50,036 nt of DNA, taken from Nitrospirota bacterium (lineage in GTDB: Bacteria > Nitrospirota > Nitrospiria > Nitrospirales > UBA8639). The notes beneath the pieces are model-generated. The model searched no databases and was not told where the DNA came from. It saw only the letters and a program-made list of their open reading frames with translations. Positions 34,583 to 43,449 of the stretch are shown in pieces. The DNA lies in assembly GCA_027623995.1 (NCBI GenBank), contig JAQBUF010000020.1:1-50036 (forward strand). Direction: 5' to 3'. A program made the translations under genes and the position numbers. Positions within the stretch are counted from its first letter, which is position 1, and the number at the start of each line of letters is the position of its first letter.

Positions 34583-34999
34583 TTACCTAGACAGACTACT
34601 AAGATAATCCGAGGGTGAAATGGTCTGGTTCTGAAACTTTTTACGCAATTTTGTGTCGTAGGTAACGAGTCCGGTATTTTCCCGTTCGGCTAGTGCGACA
34701 AACAGGGTGTCGTAAGCTGGATGATTTGCTGCAACGGATAACTCAAGGGCACGTTCCCAAAGTTCGTCCGCGGGTGTTGCATGGGTGATTAGGGCATCCG
34801 CATCTGTTAATACCTCAATTCCCACCTCAAGGGTCAATTGGTTTTCGCGCGTCCATTGCCACACCACATTCACGAGTTCGGCTCGGAAGCTATCGGGGAC
34901 AATGATGTCTTCGGCATTGGTTAATACCGCGAGAGATTCGTCACGAAAACGTGTGACTCCGAGGAGCGCGTATGCGAAGACCATGGTATCTACGACCAC
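34583..34999 (-). CDS. vapC: VapC-like PIN-domain toxin
   Basis: 138 residues, PIN-domain RNase. The acidic active-site residues are present: Asp4, Glu41, Asp97 and Asp115. GTG start at 34999 with GAGG 8 bases upstream. It lies 13 bases after its antitoxin gene. VapC toxins cleave tRNA or rRNA; the target is unknown. Confidence 0.92.
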   Translation of the reverse strand: MVVDTMVFAYALLGVTRFRDESLAVLTNAEDIIVPDSFRAELVNVVWQWTRENQLTLEVGIEVLTDADALITHATPADELWERALELSVAANHPAYDTLFVALAERENTGLVTYDTKLRKKFQNQTISPSDYLSSLSR

Positions 35000-35012
35000 C
35001 AGGCAGACCTCT

Positions 35013-35237
35013 TTAGGGACGACCGACTTGTCGCCATGTTTTAATTTTCGCAGGGGTGGTCTTAGGTAATTCTTTCCACCTTTTCTGAATCCGTGAGGCT
35101 ATCTCGGGAGTAGTGGCATACTTCTTTTTAAGCAGTTCACGGACTTCTTGTTCCATGGAATGATCTTTCCGACTAGCAGCCGCTTTGAGCCGATCGAGTA
35201 TGGCTTCTGGAATTTTTCTAATGGTGAGTGTGCTCAT
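35013..35237 (-). CDS. vapB: VapB/FitA-like antitoxin (ribbon-helix-helix)
   Basis: 74 residues. N-terminal ribbon-helix-helix (TLTIRKIPEAILDRLKAAASRKDHSMEQEVRELL) of the FitA type and a C-terminal toxin-binding tail (KRWKELPKTTPAKIKTWRQ). GAGG lies 7 bases before the ATG at 35237. Precedes vapC in the usual order. Confidence 0.92.
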   Translation of the reverse strand: MSTLTIRKIPEAILDRLKAAASRKDHSMEQEVRELLKKKYATTPEIASRIQKRWKELPKTTPAKIKTWRQVGRP

Positions 35238-35328
35238 GGCTTTACCTCTTGGCTAAAAATTCAATGTTTTATGCTAGCATGATGCTAGCACATTGGACAA
35301 GACAAATAAACCAAGATTTCTTTATCCG

Positions 35329-37902
35329 TCACTCATACCGCAAGCCTTCGGCGATGACGCCTTTGGTCACCCATCGGGCTGGGAGGTAGGCGGCGGTGAT
35401 GGCGGCTAGGGCGGCGACAGTGATGGCTCCGATGAGGGTGCTGGGGGAGACGACGAATTGGATGGTCCATCCAAAGGATTGTTTGTTGATGACGAAAATG
35501 AGCAGGGCGGCTAGGAGCAGGCCGGCTAGTAAGCCTAGGACTGCCCCGATGGCACCGAGGATGAGTGATTCCCAGAACACCATGCCTTGAATTTGTCGCA
35601 CGCCGGCGCCAAGTGCGCGAAAGGTGGCGAACTCTCGTTGGCGTTCGACGATGGCGGTGAGGAGGGTATTGACGATGCCCAACAGGCCCACCACTACTGC
35701 GATTAATTCCAGACCATGGGTGACTCGAAAGGTTCGATCGAAAATTTCGAGGATTTCGGCGCGGAGTTCTTGATTGCTAATCGTGGTGATCGGCATGAGT
35801 GGGGTCAGGGCATTGTTCAGACGATCCCGAAGCGCTTCAGCGGTGATCTGTGGGTCTCGGTACACAGCTAACACTGACGCCGAGGCATCTTCCCAAAACT
35901 TTTTATACAGCGCTCGGTCCATGACGACTTTGCCGCCATCGGTGGCGTAGTCGTAGAAGATTCCTACGACTGGAAATTCATGGGAACCTTGGCGTGTTGG
36001 CAACATCAACGACTCCCCGACTTCGACTTCTAATCGTTTGGCCAACACTTCGGACAGGATGACGCCATTTTTCTTTAGCGCTTCTTGCAGTCGCGTATCG
36101 GAGTCGCCATCGACGAACAGATACTGGCTACGATCGGCATGGATGTGGAAATCGCGTCCCACGAGTATGACGGTGCTGGAACCGACTTGAATGCGGACTT
36201 GCCGATAGGGGTCCACGGCCGCCACACCTGGCACGGCGGAGACTGCTAAGAGAAATGATTCTGGGAAGTGCGAATCTTTCCCCGCCTGACTTGCTTCCAA
36301 CACATCTAATTGTGGGGTGACGATCAGATCGGCCATCATCGTTTGATCGATCCAGGTCTCCACTGTGGCCCGAAAGCTTTGGACCATGACGCCGACGCCA
36401 ACCATGATCGCAATGCCGACCATCATCGCGGAGAGGGTCATGCTATTTCGCCCTGGAGTTCGAATGATTTGATCCGCAGCCAGATGAGCCGACAAACCCA
36501 GGGAAGATTTAAACGGCAGATTCATGATTCCCCGAAGCGCGTGAATGCACAATGGGGCTAAACAGGTACAGGCCAGCAGGAGGCAAAACGCAGCAGCGTA
36601 TCCATACACTGGAATGCCGTTTATGGGCGCCAGGCTCGAAAGGCCGAACGCCAACAGAAATAGCGCCGCTGCCACAGTGGTAAATACCCCATAGCGGTTT
36701 TGCCTGGTGTCTTCATATTGACCGGGTGCCAAGGCGCGTGCTGGCTCGGTGTGGCTGGCTTCCCAACATGGCCCCAATGCCCCGAGGATTGAGATGACCA
36801 GGCCCAACACACTTCCTGCCGCCAATAAGGCTGGGGTGAGCTCGACGGAGCCTACTGCCACTGAGGTATACAGTTCCGACACGGTTTGGCTTTCCAACAC
36901 CACTAGGAATTTCGCAAAGAATACCCCCAAGATGGTTCCTAAGGCTCCTCCCAGCACACCCACCACGGCAGCCTCTCCTAAAAACAGCAGCCCGATTTGG
37001 TTTCGAAACATGCCGAGCGCCCGGAGAATCCCGATTTCCCGCCGATATTGGACCACGGAAAAGCCTACGGCGTTGTAGACGAGAAACACCCCCACGAACA
37101 GCCCGACCATGCTTAAGGTGGTGAGATTCAGTTGAAACGACCGGAGCATACGCTCAACCTGTTGATTTCGTTGGGCTGGCCGCCCGACGGAGACGGTGGG
37201 GCCCAGGGTTTGTTGCAAATCTTGAATCACGGCTTGGGTATTGGCCCCTGCCTGCGTCGTCAGATCGAATCGATCCACATAGCCTACGAGATCAAACAGG
37301 GTTTGTGCGGCGGCGATATCCATCACGGCCAGGGAATCCCAGGATTGTCCTGCTTGAGCGGCATCAAACACTCCGCCTAAGGTGACCTCGTAGCGACGGT
37401 TGCCAACAACGAGGCCCAGCGCATCACCAACCTGAAGATTGAATCGCTTGGCGGTCTCCTGATGAAGAAAGAACACATCGGGATTAATGAGATAGTCCAG
37501 AGACGACTCTTGGGAATCGGCAGAAGAAAATTTGAGGGTATCGGCGCTGAGCCATTCCAGCACATCTACGGCATGAAGACGTATCGATTGCGAATCGCCA
37601 CTTGGGAGAATGGCTGTGGCTGAAATATTAATGACTGGGTTTGCAGACACCACTGCGGGATGTTTTCGTATGGAAATCACGACTTGTTCATCGAGCAATC
37701 CCTCGGTGGCGGTCACCTGAATCGTCGCCGTTCCCACCACTTGCGTCACGGTTTGTTCGAAGGAACGAAAGACTTCTTCATTGGCGACGGACATCGCCAT
37801 CGCTGCCGACACCCCAATTCCCACCCCAAAGACCGTGAGCCCGGTTCGCCAGGGCCGGCTCCAAATATGGTGAATTGCCAATGTCAAGATGGGGTAAAAC
37901 AT
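35329..37902 (-). CDS. ABC transporter permease, FtsX/MacB type with two permease modules
   Basis: 857 residues. One N-terminal membrane helix (about 17-38), a periplasmic domain, an FtsX unit with three helices (about 270-400), a linker with two helices, a second N-terminal-type helix (about 485-510), a second periplasmic domain and a final FtsX unit (about 735-857). This is the double-module layout of YbbP/LolC-like exporters for lipids, lipoproteins or signals. The cognate ATPase lies at 39253, separated by a LuxR-type gene and pyrD. A relic of a paralogous 3' end lies at 34492. Ribosome binding site weak. Confidence 0.93.
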   Translation of the reverse strand: MFYPILTLAIHHIWSRPWRTGLTVFGVGIGVSAAMAMSVANEEVFRSFEQTVTQVVGTATIQVTATEGLLDEQVVISIRKHPAVVSANPVINISATAILPSGDSQSIRLHAVDVLEWLSADTLKFSSADSQESSLDYLINPDVFFLHQETAKRFNLQVGDALGLVVGNRRYEVTLGGVFDAAQAGQSWDSLAVMDIAAAQTLFDLVGYVDRFDLTTQAGANTQAVIQDLQQTLGPTVSVGRPAQRNQQVERMLRSFQLNLTTLSMVGLFVGVFLVYNAVGFSVVQYRREIGILRALGMFRNQIGLLFLGEAAVVGVLGGALGTILGVFFAKFLVVLESQTVSELYTSVAVGSVELTPALLAAGSVLGLVISILGALGPCWEASHTEPARALAPGQYEDTRQNRYGVFTTVAAALFLLAFGLSSLAPINGIPVYGYAAAFCLLLACTCLAPLCIHALRGIMNLPFKSSLGLSAHLAADQIIRTPGRNSMTLSAMMVGIAIMVGVGVMVQSFRATVETWIDQTMMADLIVTPQLDVLEASQAGKDSHFPESFLLAVSAVPGVAAVDPYRQVRIQVGSSTVILVGRDFHIHADRSQYLFVDGDSDTRLQEALKKNGVILSEVLAKRLEVEVGESLMLPTRQGSHEFPVVGIFYDYATDGGKVVMDRALYKKFWEDASASVLAVYRDPQITAEALRDRLNNALTPLMPITTISNQELRAEILEIFDRTFRVTHGLELIAVVVGLLGIVNTLLTAIVERQREFATFRALGAGVRQIQGMVFWESLILGAIGAVLGLLAGLLLAALLIFVINKQSFGWTIQFVVSPSTLIGAITVAALAAITAAYLPARWVTKGVIAEGLRYE

Positions 37903-38003
37903 GCGTCAATAGGGAGAGTTGTATGAGGGTGCCTAATTTTGGTACATAGGGGGTTCATTATTCAGCATTCATTCTTGAGCAGTCTTTCATCCAGGCATCA
38001 TTC

Positions 38004-38285
38004 ATGGCTAAAGCAAAAGTGAAGACCCAGGATTTGACGGGTGCGGTGCGCGAAAAGAAGGACGAGGCCTTTTCGTTAACGACTCGTCAAAAAGAAATTC
38101 TTAAATTGGTGGCCCTTGGGCATACCAATCGAGAAATTGGCGAACAGCTTGATATCAGTGTGCGCACGGTAGAAGTCCATCGATTCAATTTGATGCGTCG
38201 CCTGCGCGTGCGAAATGTGGCTCAACTTCTTCGGCAAGGTCTGCTCTTACGCCTTATTCCCAAAACTACCGTTCCCAGTAAATAA
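38004..38285 (+). CDS. Stand-alone LuxR/GerE-type HTH protein
   Basis: 93 residues. The LuxR-type HTH occupies most of it (LTTRQKEILKLVALGHTNREIGEQLDISVRTVEVHRFNLMRRL). There is no receiver, PAS or ligand domain. It is divergent from the ABC permease gene and lies 102 bases from it, so it might regulate the ABC system. GerE-like small regulators of this form exist in other bacteria. Confidence 0.93.
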   Translation: MAKAKVKTQDLTGAVREKKDEAFSLTTRQKEILKLVALGHTNREIGEQLDISVRTVEVHRFNLMRRLRVRNVAQLLRQGLLLRLIPKTTVPSK

Positions 38286-38329
38286 TCAGCCTCGCCGCCT
38301 CCCTCGATTTCAGACGATCCCAAAACCGT

Positions 38330-39256
38330 TTACAATTCTTTGAGCCGCCCTCGACAGGCTTCCACCGTGGCATAGCCTTTTTGTGTTAAGACTTCGGACA
38401 GTTCTTTTTCGAGGCGGTCAAACGCCGTCAGCCCTTCCTCAACTAATGTCGTCCCTATTTGAACCGCCGATGCGCCACAGAGCAGATGCTCGAAGACGTC
38501 CGTTCCTGTCACGACGCCGCCGACTCCGATGATTGGCATGCGTCCCTGAAATAGCTTCCAAAAGGCCCGCACATTGGCTAAGGCTACAGGCTTGATGATC
38601 GTCCCACCAATCCCGCCAAAGCCGCCTTTGGGTTTGATGACCACCGTTTCTGTTTCTGGATCGACTACCAGCCCATTGCCCACTGAATTGATGAGCGACA
38701 AAAATGACACATTCATCTGCTCCAGCATTTTGGCCATGGCCTCATGATGCACCGGATCAAAATAGGGTGGCAATTTTACTCCCATGGGAATGGTGAGGCA
38801 GTCTTGAAGTTCGAGTAACAGTTGCCTCGACGCTTCGGTGTCATAACCGATCTGCGGCTTTCCGGGGATATTGGGACAGGAGAGGTTGACCTCGACCAGG
38901 TCTGGTTTGGCCAGTTCAATGGCTTTGGCCGCTTCGATAAAATCTTGGGGATTGAGTCCCGCGATACTCGCCACGATAGGTTTCTTGAACCGTCGAAGCT
39001 CCGGGATCAATTTGGCGTAGGCTGGGTACCCTAAATTTGGCAAGCCCATTGAATTAATGGACCCGTGAGGAAAGCTATGATACCTCGGTCCAGGATTGCC
39101 CTCACGCGGTTGTGGCGTCATAGATTTGGTCACGATTGCGCCGGCATGTGACGCGCCTAGAGCTTCGAGCTCCTCTTGTGTCACACAACATGCCCCTGCG
39201 GCATTCATGAGACATGTGGGAAAGGTCACCCCGGCGATGGTCGTCGAAAGATTCAT
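38330..39256 (-). CDS. pyrD: Dihydroorotate dehydrogenase, class 1A-like
   Basis: 308 residues; TIM-barrel FMN enzyme oxidising dihydroorotate to orotate in pyrimidine synthesis. Catalytic Cys127 lies in VEVNLSCPNIPGKPQ. The blocks MGVKLPPYFD, VVIKPKGGFGGIGGTIIKPVALANVRAF and FEHLLCGASAVQIGT match the fumarate-dependent class 1A (PyrDA) type rather than 1B or the membrane class 2. GGAG precedes the ATG. The start overlaps the end of the ABC ATPase gene by 4 bases. Confidence 0.93.
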   Translation of the reverse strand: MNLSTTIAGVTFPTCLMNAAGACCVTQEELEALGASHAGAIVTKSMTPQPREGNPGPRYHSFPHGSINSMGLPNLGYPAYAKLIPELRRFKKPIVASIAGLNPQDFIEAAKAIELAKPDLVEVNLSCPNIPGKPQIGYDTEASRQLLLELQDCLTIPMGVKLPPYFDPVHHEAMAKMLEQMNVSFLSLINSVGNGLVVDPETETVVIKPKGGFGGIGGTIIKPVALANVRAFWKLFQGRMPIIGVGGVVTGTDVFEHLLCGASAVQIGTTLVEEGLTAFDRLEKELSEVLTQKGYATVEACRGRLKEL

Positions 39257-39969
39257 GTTGTCTCCATATTTATCGCACCAGCAGATGCCAGCTTCGATGC
39301 CGAACTTTGCGTTAGTTGCCCATCTTGTAACGCATAGATTCGATCAGCCACCCCAGCCGCAGCTTCGGAATGCGTAGCGAGAATCACTGTCTGCCCAGCA
39401 CGCTTCGCAATGCCATGAAGTAATTCCACAATTTCGGCCCCCTGATGAGAGTCGAGATTGCCTGTTGGCTCATCGGCCAAAAGCACTCTCGGTTGATGCA
39501 CCACCGCCCGCGCAATGGCCACGCGTTGTTGCTCGCCGCCCGATAGCTCGCTGGGTCGATGGGCTTGCCGATGACCAAGCCCCACCATCTCCAACACCTC
39601 CGCCACTCGTTGGCGAATAATCTTCGAAGGTTGCCCATTAAACTGTAAGGGTAAACTCACGTTCTCGGCAGCCGTCAATCCTGGCACCAAATGAAAGGAT
39701 TGGAAGACCATGCCGATCCACTCCCGTCGGCGTCGAGTCCACTCTGCATCGGAAAACTTACTCGTGGGTTGGTCGTCCAGAAAAATCTCTCCGGACGAAA
39801 TGGTGTCTAGCCCAGCAATGATATTCAAGAGCGTACTCTTTCCACTCCCGCTCGGCCCCATGACCGCACAAAACTCTCCATCGGCAATATGCACCGTCGC
39901 CTCGTTCAGGGCCTGAATCACCACAGCACCACGACGATATTCTTTACACACGCGGTCTAACTTAATCAC
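39253..39969 (-). CDS. ABC transporter ATPase, LolD/MacB-type
   Basis: 238 residues. Walker A GPSGSGKST (38-46), signature LSGGEQQRVAIARA, Walker B VLLADEPTGNLDS, and H-loop ILATHSEAAAG. This is the LolD/MacB ATPase clade that pairs with FtsX-type permeases, here most likely the one at 35329. GTG start at 39969. It overlaps pyrD by 4 bases. Confidence 0.95.
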   Translation of the reverse strand: MIKLDRVCKEYRRGAVVIQALNEATVHIADGEFCAVMGPSGSGKSTLLNIIAGLDTISSGEIFLDDQPTSKFSDAEWTRRRREWIGMVFQSFHLVPGLTAAENVSLPLQFNGQPSKIIRQRVAEVLEMVGLGHRQAHRPSELSGGEQQRVAIARAVVHQPRVLLADEPTGNLDSHQGAEIVELLHGIAKRAGQTVILATHSEAAAGVADRIYALQDGQLTQSSASKLASAGAINMETT

Positions 39970-40184
39970 GTCGCTCTATTCCTTGGTGGTGTAGATTCCC
40001 CGGGAAATCTCCAGGGATTCATCGTCGCTCGTTCCTATATCATACCCTTAGCACATGGTCCAAATTTTCGATGCGGTGTTTCTGTTGTCCCCCAAGTAGC
40101 GGACACTTCTCGCAACATTAGCTTGACGATCTGCAAGGCTTTTCCTAGAGTCATTTCAATCTTTGACCGGAGCCTTGAATCTGC

Positions 40185-40922
40185 ATGACGTTGACTCCCT
40201 CTCGCCTACTCCACCGTGTGCTTCATGTACTGCTCCCCATGAATTGTATCAGTTGCGGAGAGGAGCTCTTCGATAACCCTGTTCCCTATATTTGCCCATC
40301 CTGCTGGGAGACCATTTCGGTCCTCCCAGATCCCAAATGCCCGTGCTGCAATCTTCCCTTTTCCTCGCCCTCTACTCTCACCCACAGCCCACAACACCTT
40401 TGTGGGCGATGCCGGCAACGACCTCCAGCATACACCAAAGCCTGTACACCCTACGCCTACCACGGCGTACTCAAGGATGCCATCAGCCAATTCAAATATC
40501 ACGGGAAGGTACGATTAGCGCGGCCACTCGCACAGCTCATGGCTTCGGCTTGGGACTTGCCTCAAGATCTTGACGGGATTATTGCCGTCCCTCTTCACCC
40601 CACGCGCTTGAGGGAACGGGAATATAATCAATCGCTCTTATTAGCTGAACGTCTGAGCCATCACCTCGGAGTGCCCGTCTTGTGGAATGTCTTGGTCCGC
40701 ACGAAACACACCGTTCCCCAAACGACATTGAAACGATCCGCTAGGATTAAAAATCTGCGGAAATCTTTTGCTGTCATTCGCCCCAATGAAATTTCCGGGA
40801 AAAAAGTGCTGTTGGTGGATGATGTCTTTACGACTGGGACCACTATCAATGAATGCGCCAAAACCCTTCGAAAAGCTGGGGCAGAAACCATATATGTCCA
40901 AACCCTAGCGAGAATGGTCTAG
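40185..40922 (+). CDS. comF: ComF family phosphoribosyltransferase-like protein
   Basis: 245 residues. An N-terminal zinc-finger region with CxxC pairs (CISC, CPSC, CPCC, CGRC) and a C-terminal PRTase-type fold with the PRPP loop VLLVDDVFTTGTT, plus the conserved PLHPTRLREREYNQS. ComF proteins are tied to DNA uptake in competent bacteria; the family is also widespread in non-competent species. Alone upstream of mraZ. Confidence 0.94.
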   Translation: MTLTPSRLLHRVLHVLLPMNCISCGEELFDNPVPYICPSCWETISVLPDPKCPCCNLPFSSPSTLTHSPQHLCGRCRQRPPAYTKACTPYAYHGVLKDAISQFKYHGKVRLARPLAQLMASAWDLPQDLDGIIAVPLHPTRLREREYNQSLLLAERLSHHLGVPVLWNVLVRTKHTVPQTTLKRSARIKNLRKSFAVIRPNEISGKKVLLVDDVFTTGTTINECAKTLRKAGAETIYVQTLARMV

Positions 40923-40954
40923 CAGCCAGAGGATCTAAAAATTAAAAGTATTAC

Positions 40955-40983
40955 TTGACATTACTAGGTAATTTTCCTAACCT
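40955..40983 (+). promoter_or_regulatory. Sigma70-type promoter of mraZ
   Basis: TTGACA (40955-40960), a 17-base spacer, and TAACCT (40978-40983), 54 bases before the mraZ ATG. This is the closest to consensus in the window. Confidence 0.78.
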
Positions 40984-41037
40984 GATCTTGAAAATTAAGT
41001 CCAACAACTTATTTCTTATTTCTGGATTTTTTGAACA

Positions 41038-41478
41038 ATGTTTGCTGGCCAATACCATTGTAAATTAGACGAGAAGGGTCGATTCATCCTTCCCAGCCCT
41101 CTTCGGGAGCAGCTGGAAGCGGAGGGTGAGAAAATTATTTTCGTCAAAGGCCAAGACCAGCCTCTGGCCGCTTATTCCCTGAAAGAATGGGAATCTGTTC
41201 TCGCTCGAGCCAAAGCGACCTTTGATGAAGACCAAAGCCGATTGTTCATGCATTTCGTGGTGTCAGAAGCCGCATCCTCAGATATCGATAAGACTGGGCG
41301 TATTCTTATTCCCGGTCGACTCAGAAAATCCATTCCCATCGAAGATGATCTGGAGATCGTGCTCGTTGGAATGTTTCACAAATTAGAGATTTGGAATCCC
41401 TCAGAATGGCGCCGCTATCTCATCAAGCATGATGAGCAATTCGAGAACAACCTCGGAAAAATGCTGGATCTTCTCTAA
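41038..41478 (+). CDS. mraZ: MraZ transcriptional regulator (orphan locus)
   Basis: 146 residues with two MraZ/AbrB-type repeats (FAGQYHCKLDEKGRFILPSPLRE and SSDIDKTGRILIPGRLRKSI). MraZ normally heads the division and cell-wall (dcw) cluster and represses it. Here no mraW, ftsL or mur gene follows; comF precedes and a RusA-like gene follows 14 bases later. A near-consensus promoter is directly upstream. Confidence 0.94.
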   Translation: MFAGQYHCKLDEKGRFILPSPLREQLEAEGEKIIFVKGQDQPLAAYSLKEWESVLARAKATFDEDQSRLFMHFVVSEAASSDIDKTGRILIPGRLRKSIPIEDDLEIVLVGMFHKLEIWNPSEWRRYLIKHDEQFENNLGKMLDLL

Positions 41479-41492
41479 ATCATTACACGCCC

Positions 41493-42041
41493 GTGGCGGC
41501 TCCCTCTTCCCATCGATCACCGTTTCCGAACACACGTCAGAACAAAAAGCGTTCCCCTGTCAGTGCATCAACCACTCAATTCGTACGGCTGACAACCACT
41601 CAATTCGAGTTTGTTCTGCCCCTACCGCCCAGCATTAATAGCCAATACGCAACGGTCAATGGACGACGAGTCCTCTCTTCGACGGGACGACATTACAAAG
41701 CCTCTATTGGCCAAATATTACTAGGCGCCTTGGCCCAATCATCCGATCGCACTGTTTTTTTAGATGCGGCTCAATCGCACTACTTGGCGTTGTCCCTTCA
41801 TTTTTATTTTCCAACATTGCTCAGGCGGGATCTCGATGGCGGGTTAAAGATTGCCCAAGATGCGTTGTGCGAAGCCATGGGGATCAATGACAATCGTATC
41901 GTGGAGATTCACTTGTTTAAGGCACTAGATCGTGAAGGCCCTCGACTTCATTGCACGTTATCGATAACCACTCCCGCGCCGCCAATGTCTTTACGGGGAA
42001 AGCGCTCCTCACCCTCTTCCAATCGAAGAATTCGACTCTAA
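41493..42041 (+). CDS. RusA-like Holliday junction resolvase
   Basis: 182 residues from a GTG at 41493. RusA-family core: VLPLPPSINSQYATVNGRRV and the metal-binding RRDLDGGLKIAQDALCEAMG, then INDNRIVEI. The N-terminal 45 residues are low-complexity basic (HRSPFPNTRQNKKRS) and the true start may be internal. RusA proteins cut Holliday junctions and are mainly phage-derived, yet no other phage gene is near. Confidence 0.85.
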   Translation: MAAPSSHRSPFPNTRQNKKRSPVSASTTQFVRLTTTQFEFVLPLPPSINSQYATVNGRRVLSSTGRHYKASIGQILLGALAQSSDRTVFLDAAQSHYLALSLHFYFPTLLRRDLDGGLKIAQDALCEAMGINDNRIVEIHLFKALDREGPRLHCTLSITTPAPPMSLRGKRSSPSSNRRIRL

Positions 42042-42478
42042 TAACCCAATACCCCTTCAACACCTATTCTAAAAAACCGGAGTCTGGATTCATTCAAAAT
42101 GCTGTCTGCTATCAACTAGTAGCAGTATTTTAACTTTTAAATAGGACGCATGAAGAATGCCATTTTGTCGAAAGGTGAAATTGATTCCTCATGTGTATTT
42201 CTTTTGTAGCTGCACGATCTTATCGTGCCCTCTTCGGGTCTTCGCACTGGCCGGGGAAACAAAAGGAGGGGCGGCATAAGATGCCGCAGCTACGAACCTC
42301 AAGTCATTTACAAAGCCCACGTCCATTGCGCAAATGAATATTGAGTGTATGAATGAAAAGTTAAACCGCTTTAGTTGAAATTTTTGAAAGTGGAGATTGT
42401 TTCCGTAACAGCAGGAAACAGTAGGTAAGGCAGTGAGAGCAAAGGGTGGGGAAGGGATGGCCTTGCTTACCCGTAAAC
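42042..42478. other. Gene-free stretch of 437 bases
   Basis: Between the resolvase and the convergent PilZ gene. It holds cloverleaf repeat copy 2 (42206-42293) and a 7-bp hairpin TGTTTCC/GGAAACA at 42398-42420. No frame with protein-like composition is seen. Confidence 0.75.
42206..42293. repeat. Cloverleaf-forming palindromic repeat, copy 2
   Basis: Outer arms GTAGCTGC / GCAGCTAC (8 bp). Inner hairpins: ACGAT-CTT-ATCGT (42214-42226), a longer variable arm CCCTC...GAGGG, and GGCAT-AAG-ATGCC (42273-42285). Compared with copy 1 the stem bases differ in pairs that keep the pairing (GCCAT/ATGGC becomes ACGAT/ATCGT; AGCAT/ATGCT becomes GGCAT/ATGCC), while the loops CTY and AAG stay. The loops CTT and AAG are complementary. 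Confidence 0.88.
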
Positions 42479-42859
42479 CTACAAGGACAGGACAACTTCT
42501 TGCGGTGCCCGACGGCGCTCTACTGGCTTGATCGTTTTCGGGAAGACACGATTGGATTTGGGCAACGCCGCCCTCACTCCAGCAGGAAAAAACACACCGA
42601 GCCTTGAGGCGTAACAATGGCGGACAATCCCCGCTACCCAAATCACATCGTGGGGAAGTCGAAGTTTCACCGAGACTCGTTCATCAACTCGAATGGGTGA
42701 AGATTGAGGGCGATCTATTTCTAGGAGAGCTCCATGCCGGCTAAGATTTAGCAGCTTGGCTGATAAGGACTTATTCTGGCTGGCACGAATTTCTACTGAA
42801 AGAGGCGCTCCTAACACAGGGGCGACCCTTGGGATTTTTCGACGTTCCGTCTTAACCAT
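42479..42859 (-). CDS. PilZ-domain c-di-GMP receptor protein
   Basis: 126 residues from the ATG at 42859. The RxxxR motif (Arg7-Arg11, RRKIPR) and the N-x-S-x-x-G motif (residues 38-43, NLSRHG) needed for c-di-GMP binding are intact. A basic Pro/Arg-rich tail follows. The ATG lies inside the last codons of the STAS gene (8-base overlap), which argues for one transcript and coupled translation. An in-frame start at 42889 is an alternative. Confidence 0.9.
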   Translation of the reverse strand: MVKTERRKIPRVAPVLGAPLSVEIRASQNKSLSAKLLNLSRHGALLEIDRPQSSPIRVDERVSVKLRLPHDVIWVAGIVRHCYASRLGVFFPAGVRAALPKSNRVFPKTIKPVERRRAPQEVVLSL

Positions 42860-43226
42860 TTTTTGATTTTCCCTTCTCTGCGAACTCATCAGTTGATACA
42901 GCCACGGCGTCTTCAAGACTTCGAAACACAGGAATCCATTCGCCGATTTCTGTGAGATTGAGAATGTCTCGAACAAACCCATCTTGCACAATAAGACTCA
43001 TTCTCCCACGCACTCGGTTAAACTTTCGTTGCGTGATTACCAGCCACCCTAATGCCGCACTATCAATAAAGGTGACATCCGTGACGTCCAAGATGATATG
43101 GCGATACCCGGCGTTGATCGCCAAATCCATTCGCCATTTGTATTCTTGGCGGGCATTCTGATCGAATCGCCCGACCAACTTTTCTATAATGACTTCGCTA
43201 TTGACCTGTTGCTCAGAAATCACCAT
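42852..43226 (-). CDS. STAS-domain anti-sigma-factor-antagonist-like protein
   Basis: 124 residues. STAS fold with the phosphorylation-site block DVTFIDSAALGWL (Asp55, Ser56). No kinase or phosphatase gene is adjacent. It overlaps the downstream PilZ gene by 8 bases. Partner-switching or scaffold roles are likely, linked here to c-di-GMP sensing. GAGG lies 10 bases before the ATG. Confidence 0.93.
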   Translation of the reverse strand: MVISEQQVNSEVIIEKLVGRFDQNARQEYKWRMDLAINAGYRHIILDVTDVTFIDSAALGWLVITQRKFNRVRGRMSLIVQDGFVRDILNLTEIGEWIPVFRSLEDAVAVSTDEFAEKGKSKNG

Positions 43227-43449
43227 GCCCGTAAAACCTCTGTGAAATAAAAATTCTGTCCTCCACTGTTTCGGCGCTTTGCTTCAGACACTTGACCCCA
43301 ACAACAATCACGATTATCCCAAGAAAAAGGTACTCCTTATCATCGCGAAGCGCTGTTCACTTGTGGTAAATTGAGAGGAAAGTAGATCGTTTCCATTTTT
43401 CAATGAAAACCATTCGTCTGTGTTCTTATCCAAAGGGAGTCCCCGACAA

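Noticed and set aside
40064-40140. Insertion-sequence end (GTCCCCCAAGTAGCGGACAC)
   Set aside because: Looks like an IS terminus but no partner end or transposase frame is present in the window.
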